Made by a program: the position numbers and the translations under genes
In this document: one piece after another, positions 25,644-34,776 of the stretch
How positions within the stretch are numbered: the first letter of the stretch is position 1
Layout of the letters: each line of letters starts with the position of its first letter
Assembly: GCA_900539185.1 (NCBI GenBank)
Contig: UQBG01000007.1
Location: 54,671 to 118,670 of the forward strand
Direction: 5' to 3'
DNA from: an uncultured Clostridium sp.
Lineage (GTDB): Bacteria > Bacillota > Clostridia > Lachnospirales > Lachnospiraceae
DNA: 64,000 nt
Notes under the pieces: model-generated
What the model saw: the letters and a program-made list of their open reading frames with translations, nothing else
Databases searched by the model: none
Told to the model about the DNA's origin: nothing

Positions 25644-28600
25644 TCATATAAAGTCAAAGCTGACCTGTTCATACTCCAGATTCCGATACTCCAGTTCTTC
25701 CTGCTCTACCTGACTCCGATAGTCTACAACAACGGTCTGCTGCCGCTTTCCTACCATCTGCTGCCCCAGAATATAGTTCACATCAAACCGGGAGGTGATC
25801 GCCGGTGTTGCACCACGTGCAGGCACAATCAACTGGACATGATTGGCCTTTAACAGTGCAAAGATCGGTTCCCATATATATACATCCTTAGCTGCACCGA
25901 ACGGATTGTCGATAAAGATCGTCTTCATCAGCTTGTCCGTTTCACTGTTTGCCGAATAAATACCGGATATATAATTAATCACCGATATCAGGAACTGGAT
26001 ATAGATTCCCTGTGACTGTCCGGTACTTCCTACCGCTTCTTCATATCGGAGATACCGGCTCTGCTCCTTCATCCGTTCCCGTTTATACAGTGTCAGCCTG
26101 ATAGTATTCATATCTGTAACGATGACACTAAAGAGCCGTTTCAACTCTAACCGTGTCCGTATATACTTCATCCGTTCGTTCTGATTCTGATACCGGTCTG
26201 CCCCTGTCACTACATCGTCAATATAGTCTGCCATACGCTTTGCAATAAATTCTTCCTTCACATATGGTATCGTCAGACCAACCATTTGTATGGATTCTCC
26301 ATCCAACACGATCCGTGATAGCTTCGGTAGCTTTTCCAGCTCGTTCTTTACATCCTGGCATCTCTGAATACACTGCTTTTCAAAGTTTTCCTTGATAAAC
26401 TGCATATCGGTAATGCCCTGTTCTACCCGAGACTTCTCCAGTGCAATCACCTGTATGATCGAAGCCAGATTATCCCGCAGTGCTCTTGCCTCACCCAGAT
26501 TTCCCGGAACCGTCACATCATTATTAACGGTCTGAGACAGTTCATATGCCTGCATCTCGGTCAGTGCCTGTGCGGTCTGATTCTTATAGCGTTGCAGTTC
26601 TCCCCGCGCCCGATCCAGTGCCTTTGTGCTCTTATCATAGGCAACCAGACTGGTTTCAAATACTTCACGCAGTTGTTCCTTATCGATTAACAGAACCTTT
26701 GCATCCTGTAGACTGATATCGTTCGTTTCTACGATTCGCTTTACATCCTTATACAGATCCAGCATAGCAGTATAATCACGGCTATACTTCTGATATGCCT
26801 GTTCCGACTCCCGGCAGGCCTGATTCAAATGCTGCAATCTCTGTTCCTCTGCCAGCAGGCGTTCCTCGATGTCATCCTCAGCCACCGGAATCTCTTCGTA
26901 AGAACCAAAGCGTTCTTCCAATACATGAATCGCCTGTTCCATACTTCCTTCCAGACGATTCAGCTTCTGCAGTCTGCCATCCATATGATGCTTTGCAGTA
27001 TCCGCCGTCAGGGAGAGTCTGGAATACTCTGTACTCAGAAGCTCCAGATCCTGCTCCGGCACTGCATATAACTTATGCTCCTGCCATAGCACCTCCAGCT
27101 CCTGCAGACTGCTTCCGCGTTTCCGGATTGCCTTTACGGATCTGTCCATCGCATCCTTGAGTGCTTCGATCAGCCGCCGCTTATCCTCCAGTACAACCGT
27201 ATTCTTTTCAAATACAGCCTTGACTGCTTTATACTCCGCATCCAGTTCAGAATCCGATAGCTTCCGCAACCGCTGATCCGGTTGGTATCCGGCTTCTGTT
27301 TCTTCTATATAATAGTCTTTATAATAGGTGTTCCAGCTTTCCATCCGGTGCTGCAGCCGATCATCCAGCATTTCCACCCGGTTCTTACTGTCCGCCACCT
27401 GTCTTCTGCTCTGGCTGCATGCCTGTTGATACTTCTGTTCACAGTCATGCAAACGGTCACACTCTGCCTGATTTTCCCGCTTTCTGACTTCCTGTTCCTC
27501 TAACTGTCTGCTCAGAACCTGCATCAGCTCCAGATGTGCCTGTTCTTCCATCCACTGATATAGCCTCTGCTGCTTCTCTTTTCCCGCCTTCCGTTTTTCC
27601 TTTAGCTGTCCCTCCAGCCTCTGCACCTCTTCCCGGCTATTTGTCAACTGCTCCCGCAGGCTCCGGACACCCTCTTTTGTGTCCAGAAGCTCCTGCTCCA
27701 CATCCAGAATTGCCTTTCCCTGAAAGGCAGCTACAAATGCACTGTCCTCCTGATAGGTCGTCCCCATCTCCTCCAGACGTTCAACCTCGGCTATCAGTTC
27801 TTCCAGTTCCTTCTCCTGCTGTTGCTTCTCTTTTTCTAACTCTTCTTCTCCTATAAACGCTGCCGTTCCCCGCTGAAGATACATCACACTGCCGGACTCT
27901 GTTTCTGTCACAGTCTCTCCCAGTACAGACTGATTGTATACCGGAAGACATTCGTCACCCAGATTCAGTTCCCGCAGCTTTCTGTCCGTATCCAGGGCTT
28001 CAAAGTCCTCTACGATCAGGCCGTATGGAAGCAGCGGGTGCTTTTCTAAAATCCGTGCTCTCTGCTCCTGACTCTGTGCTGCTATATAATCCATACCGAA
28101 TATTGCACGGATTCCATGACGGCTTTCGATATAATACTTCACCTTCTGTGCAGCTTCTGTCGGTGCAATCAGCAGGCCCTCTTTCAGTTCCTTCTGTCGT
28201 TTCCTTTTTTTCTCAACTGCATCTTTCCGGACCGAAATCATAGCAATATTTTCCAGATACCGCTGATGAATCTTTTGCAAAAGTACGGATATATCTTCGT
28301 TATTCAGCCACTCGGTCGACTTATTCTCCTTCGTCTCCCCATAGATCTCCAGCATCCGCCGAAGCGTCTCTGTCTGCTCCCGATAGGATCTGTCATTTGT
28401 TTCCAGATCCAGAAGCTCTGCCTCTTTTCGGCTCAACTGCTCTTCTAACTGCTCACATAGCTGTTTTTCTTTATAGTATGCCTGTCTCAACTGTTCTGTT
28501 TCTGTCTCAAGCTCGTCCAGCTCCTGCCTCTGCCGTTCCCGTCTGTCTGCCTGCTGCTTTAGTAGCTCCTCCGGTTGTTGGAAGCCCGCCTCGGACAGCT

Positions 28601-30104
28601 GTGTCCTTAACGTCTGATATTCAGAAAGTGTCTGCTCATACTGCTGCTTTAACTGCTCCCGGTCATGTTTTGCAACTGCCTGTGCCGTTTCTGTCTCCTG
28701 CAGCAGATGTTCCTGCTTATGAAGCTCTTCCTCTGCCTGTCGATACTTCCGACGCTCCTGTTCCAGTTCCTCACGCAGGCTCTGAAGAGCCTGATCATCC
28801 CGGTGTTTTCTCTCCCGGCTCATCGCCTGCAGCTTTTCCAATTGATCACCGTTCTGATGCAGAGACGCCTCAATCACTGCTTCATTTTCTTCCTTTTCGG
28901 CATAGCTCTTCCGGTAATCCAGATAGTCATTCATGCTTTCCTTGCGGTTTAGCTCCTCTTGGCACTGTCTGGCTTCCTCTTCCTGCTGACGGATCTCTGC
29001 CTGCAGTCGTCGTATCTCTTCCTCCAATGCTTCCTTCCGGATCGTATCCTTCTTGATCTTTAAGCGTTCCAGAAGTAACTGCTGCTCTGCCACCTGCTTT
29101 TGCTGCTCTTCCTTTTCCTTCTCCAGCCCCTTCATGCGGTCTTCACTCTTCTTTGCTACGGTAGCACCTGTCACACAGACATTTGCGATATTGGAGCACT
29201 GCTTATCCTGATTCTCATACAGCTCCAAAAAAGTTGCCACTCTTGCTTCCAGCACGTGCAAAAGCTCTGTCTGCCGATCATAGTCTGCGATCTCCCGCTT
29301 CTTCTTTGACAGTTCAATCAGCTTATCCTTGATCTCCATCAGCGTATGTGCCATATCATCGGATCCATCATTTTTATCGATCTTGACCAGATACGCCTTC
29401 TCGATGATTTCCTCGATCAAAAGATCCTCTACCACCTTCCGTGCTGTACGATAATTGCTCTCAAAGTAGGTTCTTACATGACCCTCTGTCTTATTGATCC
29501 CGCGGATAATCTCCCAATGACTCTCATACAGACCATACCGACTGATAAACCGCTGATACTCTCCCTTCCGCTCAAATACCTGAACCTCCAGCTTCATATC
29601 TCTGCGTCCCAGCTCTTTTAAATAATTCTTCCAGCCGGTGTAGCTTACCCGTTCTCCATCCTTTGCGAGCGGCAGATTAATAATATCATGGTCATTATAA
29701 TCCCGATAGAAAATGCAGTAATTAAAATATTCGATGGCGGCTACATCCTTATCGCCTTCCTCATCGTCCGGTGAATCCTTTGCTTTTCTGGCACAAAAAC
29801 CGGTCGTCATATACCGATACCCATCCCGGATATCCGGTTCATCCAGCTTCCACTCGATCAGGGAATGAATTGTTGTATTCCCACAGCCTGCACGAAACAG
29901 CTTCTCGATCGGCTGCTTTTCGTCTAATGTACAGTTCGGAATCAGGTTCTGCAAAAGAAGCAGCATCAGGATACTTTTCCCGCCGCCGTTTGCCAGATCA
30001 TACAGGGTATTCTTTCCGTACATCCGCATTGTAAAGTCATCATACTGCTGGGTTCCAAAGTTGTATTTTACATTATTTACACGAATTCGATTAATGCTCG
30101 GCAT
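25644..30104 (-). CDS. JetC/MksB-like SMC family ATPase of a Wadjet-type condensin
   Basis: A 1486-residue SMC-like protein. The ATP-binding head begins INRIRVNNVKYNFGTQQY and carries a Walker A of the form DLANGGGKSILM near residue 40. About 1000 residues of coiled coil with a hinge-like break follow. The C-terminal head has the ABC signature region GSTGQSQGIYIQFLIS and the Walker B MKTIFIDNPFGAAKDV. This is the motor of MksBEF/Wadjet complexes, which extrude DNA loops. ATG 30104 (GAAAGGA upstream) overlaps the preceding gene by 14 bases, so translation is coupled. No JetD-type nuclease gene follows; the next gene is ybaK. Confidence 0.82.
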   Translation of the reverse strand: MPSINRIRVNNVKYNFGTQQYDDFTMRMYGKNTLYDLANGGGKSILMLLLLQNLIPNCTLDEKQPIEKLFRAGCGNTTIHSLIEWKLDEPDIRDGYRYMTTGFCARKAKDSPDDEEGDKDVAAIEYFNYCIFYRDYNDHDIINLPLAKDGERVSYTGWKNYLKELGRRDMKLEVQVFERKGEYQRFISRYGLYESHWEIIRGINKTEGHVRTYFESNYRTARKVVEDLLIEEIIEKAYLVKIDKNDGSDDMAHTLMEIKDKLIELSKKKREIADYDRQTELLHVLEARVATFLELYENQDKQCSNIANVCVTGATVAKKSEDRMKGLEKEKEEQQKQVAEQQLLLERLKIKKDTIRKEALEEEIRRLQAEIRQQEEEARQCQEELNRKESMNDYLDYRKSYAEKEENEAVIEASLHQNGDQLEKLQAMSRERKHRDDQALQSLREELEQERRKYRQAEEELHKQEHLLQETETAQAVAKHDREQLKQQYEQTLSEYQTLRTQLSEAGFQQPEELLKQQADRRERQRQELDELETETEQLRQAYYKEKQLCEQLEEQLSRKEAELLDLETNDRSYREQTETLRRMLEIYGETKENKSTEWLNNEDISVLLQKIHQRYLENIAMISVRKDAVEKKRKRQKELKEGLLIAPTEAAQKVKYYIESRHGIRAIFGMDYIAAQSQEQRARILEKHPLLPYGLIVEDFEALDTDRKLRELNLGDECLPVYNQSVLGETVTETESGSVMYLQRGTAAFIGEEELEKEKQQQEKELEELIAEVERLEEMGTTYQEDSAFVAAFQGKAILDVEQELLDTKEGVRSLREQLTNSREEVQRLEGQLKEKRKAGKEKQQRLYQWMEEQAHLELMQVLSRQLEEQEVRKRENQAECDRLHDCEQKYQQACSQSRRQVADSKNRVEMLDDRLQHRMESWNTYYKDYYIEETEAGYQPDQRLRKLSDSELDAEYKAVKAVFEKNTVVLEDKRRLIEALKDAMDRSVKAIRKRGSSLQELEVLWQEHKLYAVPEQDLELLSTEYSRLSLTADTAKHHMDGRLQKLNRLEGSMEQAIHVLEERFGSYEEIPVAEDDIEERLLAEEQRLQHLNQACRESEQAYQKYSRDYTAMLDLYKDVKRIVETNDISLQDAKVLLIDKEQLREVFETSLVAYDKSTKALDRARGELQRYKNQTAQALTEMQAYELSQTVNNDVTVPGNLGEARALRDNLASIIQVIALEKSRVEQGITDMQFIKENFEKQCIQRCQDVKNELEKLPKLSRIVLDGESIQMVGLTIPYVKEEFIAKRMADYIDDVVTGADRYQNQNERMKYIRTRLELKRLFSVIVTDMNTIRLTLYKRERMKEQSRYLRYEEAVGSTGQSQGIYIQFLISVINYISGIYSANSETDKLMKTIFIDNPFGAAKDVYIWEPIFALLKANHVQLIVPARGATPAITSRFDVNYILGQQMVGKRQQTVVVDYRSQVEQEELEYRNLEYEQVSFDFI

Positions 30105-30810
30105 GATCCTTTCCCCTTTCCAGCAGTTCATATATCTGTCCACGATACTCCTCAAAGTACTGTTCGGTCAGTGCTTTCAGGCGATCGGTCGGATAATATC
30201 GCTCATTTACCTCTATAAACAAATCCTGAGAGATCAAAAAGTTGCAAACCAACTTCGTCATCGCCATCTGCGAGGCTCTGGATGCCCGCATCTCCCGTTC
30301 CTCACCGGTCACTACCGGAAGCTCCTGCCATAGAAGTGCCAGACTCTTAAAGCTGTTCTCCTCGATCTCATCCATTGCATACACACTGATATCCTGTGTA
30401 ATATCCAGCAGCGATCCGGTCACAGCCTTCACGATATCGGAAAGCCGTACATACTCCCGATATTGATAGGATGCCGAATCCTGATAGAAGCATAGCAGAA
30501 TCTGATACATGATATAGTACGCAAGATACAGTTCCTTATTATATCGAAGCCCCATCAGCCGTTTCAGTTCCTCATTCGTATATCCGAAGACACGATTTCC
30601 CTCTCCCGCACTCAGATACAGCGCTTCCTTATATTCATATACCTTCAGATTCAGTTTCTTTAAGATCTGATTCAGTATCTCATATACCTCAGCATTCTGA
30701 TAATATTCCTCGTAGAGATCTCCACTCTCTGCATGGGAACGTCTAACCTCTTCTCCCATCGCCAGTCTGGAATAGATCTCCAGTGCTTTGTCCATATTAC
30801 GACTATCCAT
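30091..30810 (-). CDS. JetB/MksE-like condensin subunit (DUF6063-type)
   Basis: A 239-residue, helix-rich and charged protein with no membrane segment. Its place between a kleisin-like gene and the SMC-like ATPase, its size, and the winged-helix-like C-terminal part (MTKLVCNFLISQDLFIEVNE, then YYPTDRLKAL) fit the MksE/JetB subunit, probably the family catalogued as DUF6063. It would bind the kleisin subunit as a dimer. It overlaps the ATPase gene by 14 bases and follows the kleisin-like gene by 78 bases. Confidence 0.7.
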   Translation of the reverse strand: MDSRNMDKALEIYSRLAMGEEVRRSHAESGDLYEEYYQNAEVYEILNQILKKLNLKVYEYKEALYLSAGEGNRVFGYTNEELKRLMGLRYNKELYLAYYIMYQILLCFYQDSASYQYREYVRLSDIVKAVTGSLLDITQDISVYAMDEIEENSFKSLALLWQELPVVTGEEREMRASRASQMAMTKLVCNFLISQDLFIEVNERYYPTDRLKALTEQYFEEYRGQIYELLERGKDHAEH

Positions 30811-30888
30811 ATGTATCCATACCTTCCTATGTCATTTATCACATTCTGTATACGGTCATTCCGGCTGAAGCTCCGTCACACATACCTG

Positions 30889-32457
30889 TTATCGGCATCT
30901 GTGAAATGCAAGATTCGTAATCCGAAACTCCGTATCTCCCTGCGGAATCTTCAGTTCCTCTGTCTCGATGAATTCCAGATCAAACTCCATATTCCAGAAG
31001 TGTTCCTTCTCTTCCTCTGTCAATGTATCAATAATCAGATTCTCCAGAAATGTCTCCGGCTTCTCATACATCTGGCGGATACCATACCGCTGCTTCTGTG
31101 CGATATGCGTCAGAAATGAATAATAGTCGCCGTTTTTCAGAAAATCTTCTCCATACTTAATCTCCAGAATAGCATTCCATTCCTTTAGTTCTATATCATG
31201 CTTTTTTTCCAACTGATCCAAAAGCTCGTAAAACATCCGTCCATAATTATGACGGATCCGATCCTCTTCCTCTTCATCCGGATAGCGGAACTCCCGATCA
31301 ATGACTTCCTTTACAACCGTTTCTCCGCGATCTGCCATATCATTTTTATAGGTCAGAAGATTATCGATCGACTTCACCGCAAATGTCTTCTGTACCTTCG
31401 GTGCAAATAGCGGTGCCAATATATAAATCATCCCTTCCGGGTTATCTTTCTTCTTTAACCGCTGCAGACTGCCTTCATAGTCAAATACATTTCTCAGTCT
31501 TCGCAGCTTCGCCTGATGAATCATCTTATCTGCAGTCGTCTGAAGCTCTGTCGTTTCCCGAATCAGTTCTCCATGCTGGTGAATCGTCTTTTTCAGTTCG
31601 GTTTCCAACCGTCCGATCTCTTCTAACGACTTATAAAACATCTGGGAATCCTGCTGTCCGCTCTTCTCTCCGGACGCTTTTTTCAATGTTTGCTCAATCA
31701 GACTCTTATTCTTTGTAAATAACCGTTGTTCGTCCTCGAACCATCCGGCAACGGTTGCCATATATTCTTCACAGGCGGATGCTCCCTGAAACACATCATG
31801 GCTCAACAGCTCTACCACTGCTTCCTTTTGGCGAACCAGCTTCTGCACCTCGCTGTTGATCCTTCGTACCACATCGATTCCACCCTTGAAGTTCTTTGCA
31901 TTGATCATCTTCTCCAACAGAAGCTGTTGGACACTGATGGTACTCTCATCTTTGACTTCCTTTGTATCCAGATAAAATTCGATTCCTTCCGGTGTGATCT
32001 GATACTCAACAGTATCGTCAACGATCGTACTCTCGATCAGACGCACCCGTGCTGTCTTTCGCTTCTTATCCTCCGGATCAAAAAAGTGAAATTCAAACGG
32101 TCTTCCCTCGTTTTTCAGCTTATCAAAAATATAATCCACCAGTTCCTGTTCCTCTTCCGGTGACTCCTGCAGATCAAAATCCCGCCGTAGCAGTTCAACC
32201 AGAAACTTCAGATACTGTTCACCCGTAATCCGACGTTCATTAAACTGATTTTCATTTATAAAAAAACGGAGACTCGCCATGGTAATATAACCCATATCCA
32301 GCGAAACGTACTTTCCATCCTTATACTGCTGAAAGGTCGTCTCATTCAGAACAAAAAAGGGATAATACTTTCGCAGATTCTGCATACGTGCCTGATGCTC
32401 TGCCATTATATCGTTTATCATAATATATGTCTCTGCCACTGATTCTGTCTCCTTCAC
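30889..32457 (-). CDS. JetA/MksF-like kleisin subunit (DUF5716-type)
   Basis: A 522-residue cytoplasmic protein of the Wadjet JetA family (formerly DUF5716), the presumed kleisin that bridges the SMC heads. The N-terminal half is winged-helix-like (RKYYPFFVLNETTFQQYKDG; ITPEGIEFYLDTKEV), followed by a long helical region from about residue 180 to 320 containing TISVQQLLLEKMINAKNF. The start is the GTG at 32457 with GTAGGA about 5 bases upstream; an ATG 12 codons in has no clear site. It is the first gene of the three-gene condensin operon. Confidence 0.75.
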   Translation of the reverse strand: MKETESVAETYIMINDIMAEHQARMQNLRKYYPFFVLNETTFQQYKDGKYVSLDMGYITMASLRFFINENQFNERRITGEQYLKFLVELLRRDFDLQESPEEEQELVDYIFDKLKNEGRPFEFHFFDPEDKKRKTARVRLIESTIVDDTVEYQITPEGIEFYLDTKEVKDESTISVQQLLLEKMINAKNFKGGIDVVRRINSEVQKLVRQKEAVVELLSHDVFQGASACEEYMATVAGWFEDEQRLFTKNKSLIEQTLKKASGEKSGQQDSQMFYKSLEEIGRLETELKKTIHQHGELIRETTELQTTADKMIHQAKLRRLRNVFDYEGSLQRLKKKDNPEGMIYILAPLFAPKVQKTFAVKSIDNLLTYKNDMADRGETVVKEVIDREFRYPDEEEEDRIRHNYGRMFYELLDQLEKKHDIELKEWNAILEIKYGEDFLKNGDYYSFLTHIAQKQRYGIRQMYEKPETFLENLIIDTLTEEEKEHFWNMEFDLEFIETEELKIPQGDTEFRITNLAFHRCR

Positions 32458-32497
32458 ACAAGTATCCTACCATAAGTCCCGGATGGTTACAACCTCC

Positions 32498-33037
32498 CTA
32501 GAACTCATACTTTACGATCTCACAGTTTCGGATTCCAAATCTTGCAAATTCCTCATTGCTCATATCTGTAAAGTAGGACTGTACCGCTCTGGATATCCCA
32601 TTGTGTGCCACCAGCAGGTAGCACTTATGATCTGCCTCCAGACGGATGTCATCAATGAGATTATAGATTCTCTGACACAAATGGAGCATTGATTCGCCTC
32701 CGTCATAACTGCATATGAAGTTCATCTTCGCCTGCCGGAACTCCTCTCCGTCTCTCGGTGTCGATTCATAGCGGCCAAAGTTCTGTTCGATCAGGCGTGG
32801 TTCCATCCGTCTCGGAACCCCGGTTATCTCAGATATATGTCTGGCGGTCTCCGCTGCACGAATCAATGGTGAATACAAAATCTCATCGATCCGGATGCCC
32901 TCTTCCAGTATCTTCTGCCCCAGATCGACTGCCTGCTGATGTCCCAGCTCTGTCAATGCAATATCTGTCGCACCACAGATCTTATTTTCCACATTCCATA
33001 TCGTCTGCCCATGTCTGGCAAAGTAAAAATGTCCCAT
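32498..33037 (-). CDS. Histidine phosphatase family protein (phosphoglycerate mutase-like)
   Basis: A 179-residue enzyme with the family's catalytic RHG near the start (FYFARHGQTIWN), a second pair in IEQNFGRYES and the second catalytic histidine in LLVAHNGISRAVQSYF near residue 145. Such proteins remove or transfer phosphate from small molecules such as phosphoglycerate, alpha-ribazole phosphate or sugar phosphates; the substrate here is not identifiable. It lies 40 bases upstream of the condensin operon on the same strand and could be co-transcribed. Confidence 0.88.
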   Translation of the reverse strand: MGHFYFARHGQTIWNVENKICGATDIALTELGHQQAVDLGQKILEEGIRIDEILYSPLIRAAETARHISEITGVPRRMEPRLIEQNFGRYESTPRDGEEFRQAKMNFICSYDGGESMLHLCQRIYNLIDDIRLEADHKCYLLVAHNGISRAVQSYFTDMSNEEFARFGIRNCEIVKYEF

Positions 33038-33090
33038 GTCCTCGTTCCTCCATCATCCGTTCCTGTTTTCTTGTCTTTTGCTTTAAGAAA

Positions 33091-33116
33091 AGAATCCGCA
33101 CATGCGTGCGGATTCT
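33091..33116 (-). terminator. Terminator of the class II aldolase gene
   Basis: A perfect 10-bp stem (AGAATCCGCA with TGCGGATTCT) with a 6-base loop, followed on the minus strand by a T-rich run, about 50 bases after the aldolase stop. Confidence 0.75.
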
Positions 33117-33167
33117 CACCGGCAGCCGTTGCTGCCATCCTATTCAATCTCTTTGTCGGAACCAGAA

Positions 33168-34034
33168 TTAAAATGCCTTTCCTACAGAACCGAATAATTC
33201 CATCTTTTCCTTAACCGTTGCCTTGATAGCTTCTGTACCAGGTGCTAACAGCTTACGAGGATCAAAGCCCTTGCCTTCCAGATCCTTACCAGCCTCGATA
33301 TACTTACGTGTAGCATCTGCAAATGATAACTGGCACTCGGTGTTAACATTGATCTTAGATACACCCAGAGAAATTGCCTTCTTGATCATATCTGCAGGAA
33401 TGCCTGTACCACCATGCAGTACTAATGGCATAACACCGGTCTTCTGCTGGATAGCATCCAATGTCTCAAAAGAAAGACCCTTCCAGTTTGCAGGATACTT
33501 ACCATGAATGTTACCGATACCTGCTGCCAGCATATCAACGCCCAGATCAGCGATTGTCTTACACTCGTTTGGATCTGCACACTCACCCATACCTATAACA
33601 CCGTCTTCTTCACCACCGATAGAACCTACTTCACACTCGATAGAAAGTCCTAACTGATGAGCAACGTTTACTAACTCGGTCGACTTAGCCAGGTTCTCTT
33701 CGAATGGATAATGAGAGCCATCAAACATGATAGAAGTGAAACCAGCCTTAACACACTTATAGCATCCTTCATATGTACCATGATCCAGATGAAGTGCTAC
33801 AGGAACTGTGATGCCAAGTTCCTCATCCATAGCCTTAACCATAGCTGCTACAGTCTTAAAGCCTGTCATATACTTACCTGCACCCTCAGATACACCAAGG
33901 ATAACTGGTGACTGTAATTCCTGTGCGGTTAAAAGAACTGCCTTGGTCCACTCAAGGTTGTTGATATTGAACTGACCAACTGCGTAATGTCCTTCCTTAG
34001 CTTTCTTTAACATCTCTGTTGCTGAAACTAACAT
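33168..34034 (-). CDS. fba: Class II fructose-1,6-bisphosphate aldolase
   Basis: A 288-residue zinc aldolase of glycolysis and gluconeogenesis. Key sites are QFNINNLEWTKAVL, the catalytic LHLDHGTYEGCYKCVK near residue 80 (Asp, His), FDGSHYPFEENL, IGNIHGKYP near 178 and LVLHGGTGIPADMIK near 207 that hold the zinc and phosphate ligands, and SKINVNTECQLSF. Length matches the Firmicute FbaA type. I use ATG 34034 with GGAGG 7 bases upstream. It is a single-gene unit with its own terminator. Tagatose-bisphosphate aldolases are close relatives, so that activity remains possible. Confidence 0.9.
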   Translation of the reverse strand: MLVSATEMLKKAKEGHYAVGQFNINNLEWTKAVLLTAQELQSPVILGVSEGAGKYMTGFKTVAAMVKAMDEELGITVPVALHLDHGTYEGCYKCVKAGFTSIMFDGSHYPFEENLAKSTELVNVAHQLGLSIECEVGSIGGEEDGVIGMGECADPNECKTIADLGVDMLAAGIGNIHGKYPANWKGLSFETLDAIQQKTGVMPLVLHGGTGIPADMIKKAISLGVSKINVNTECQLSFADATRKYIEAGKDLEGKGFDPRKLLAPGTEAIKATVKEKMELFGSVGKAF

Positions 34035-34141
34035 AATCATTCCTCCATTTGTTCTATTTCGCATACATATGCGTTTTCATAAGGTCAGTATACCTTATTT
34101 TCCATCAGAAATAAAGATGAATTTTCTTTATTAAAGAAGAA

Positions 34142-34591
34142 TTATATCCAATATTGAATCAGATCCTGCATATAATCGTAGTGAAAAACGATCAGCAGCA
34201 GATTCTTGAGAATAAAATTCACTACGATGATTCCAAGTGCCACATAGCAGAACCAGACACGGACATAATAATACCGCTTTCCATTGTTCCGAATCAGTGT
34301 AATGATTGCTCCAATATAATACTCTGCTCCGACCAATGCGGTAAACAATACTACCGGATGCTCCAGAAAGGACTCCCACAATCGGAATCGGAGCAGCGAA
34401 TAAACAGCTCTGGTTCCTCCACACCCCGGGCAATAGATGTGTAAGAGCTGTTGAAATGCACACGGCTGATGAAGTACCTGCAGTATCGGAAGATATTTCC
34501 ACAATAATACCGCAAAGAACAGCAGTATGCCTCCCGCCGTTATCCATATAAATGTTTTCCATTCCTGTCTTATAAACTCGTTCTTTTGCAC
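34142..34591 (-). CDS. DUF2752 membrane protein
   Basis: A 149-residue membrane protein with about four hydrophobic segments. The motif HIYCPGCGGTRAVYSLL near residue 52 is the hallmark of DUF2752 proteins, whose function is unknown. A competing frame on the same strand (34131-34562) lacks this motif and is a shadow. It stands alone between the aldolase and a divergent AraC gene. Confidence 0.75.
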   Translation of the reverse strand: MQKNEFIRQEWKTFIWITAGGILLFFAVLLWKYLPILQVLHQPCAFQQLLHIYCPGCGGTRAVYSLLRFRLWESFLEHPVVLFTALVGAEYYIGAIITLIRNNGKRYYYVRVWFCYVALGIIVVNFILKNLLLIVFHYDYMQDLIQYWI

Positions 34592-34776
34592 TGCTTTACC
34601 CTCTGTATCTATCTAAATGAACGGTTTCAGTATAGTCTATTTCTGATTTGAACGCAAGTATATGGGATCTGTATCGATTATATAACCGATCATTTTTTGG
34701 TAATTGTCAATTTATCTGCAATGTGGTACTCTTAACTAACGACATCATTTATGAAATTTACAGAAAGGAAGCCCGC

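Noticed and set aside
28397..29056. 219-codon plus-strand frame
   Set aside because: It is antisense to the condensin ATPase, has low-complexity Pro/Ser/Ala composition from the coiled-coil codons, and lacks a ribosome site.
25644..32457. Calling a complete Wadjet defence system
   Set aside because: No JetD nuclease gene is adjacent, so only a Wadjet/Mks-type condensin is supported.
34131..34562. Alternative 143-codon frame on the minus strand
   Set aside because: The overlapping frame 34142-34591 carries the DUF2752 CPGCGG motif and is the real gene.
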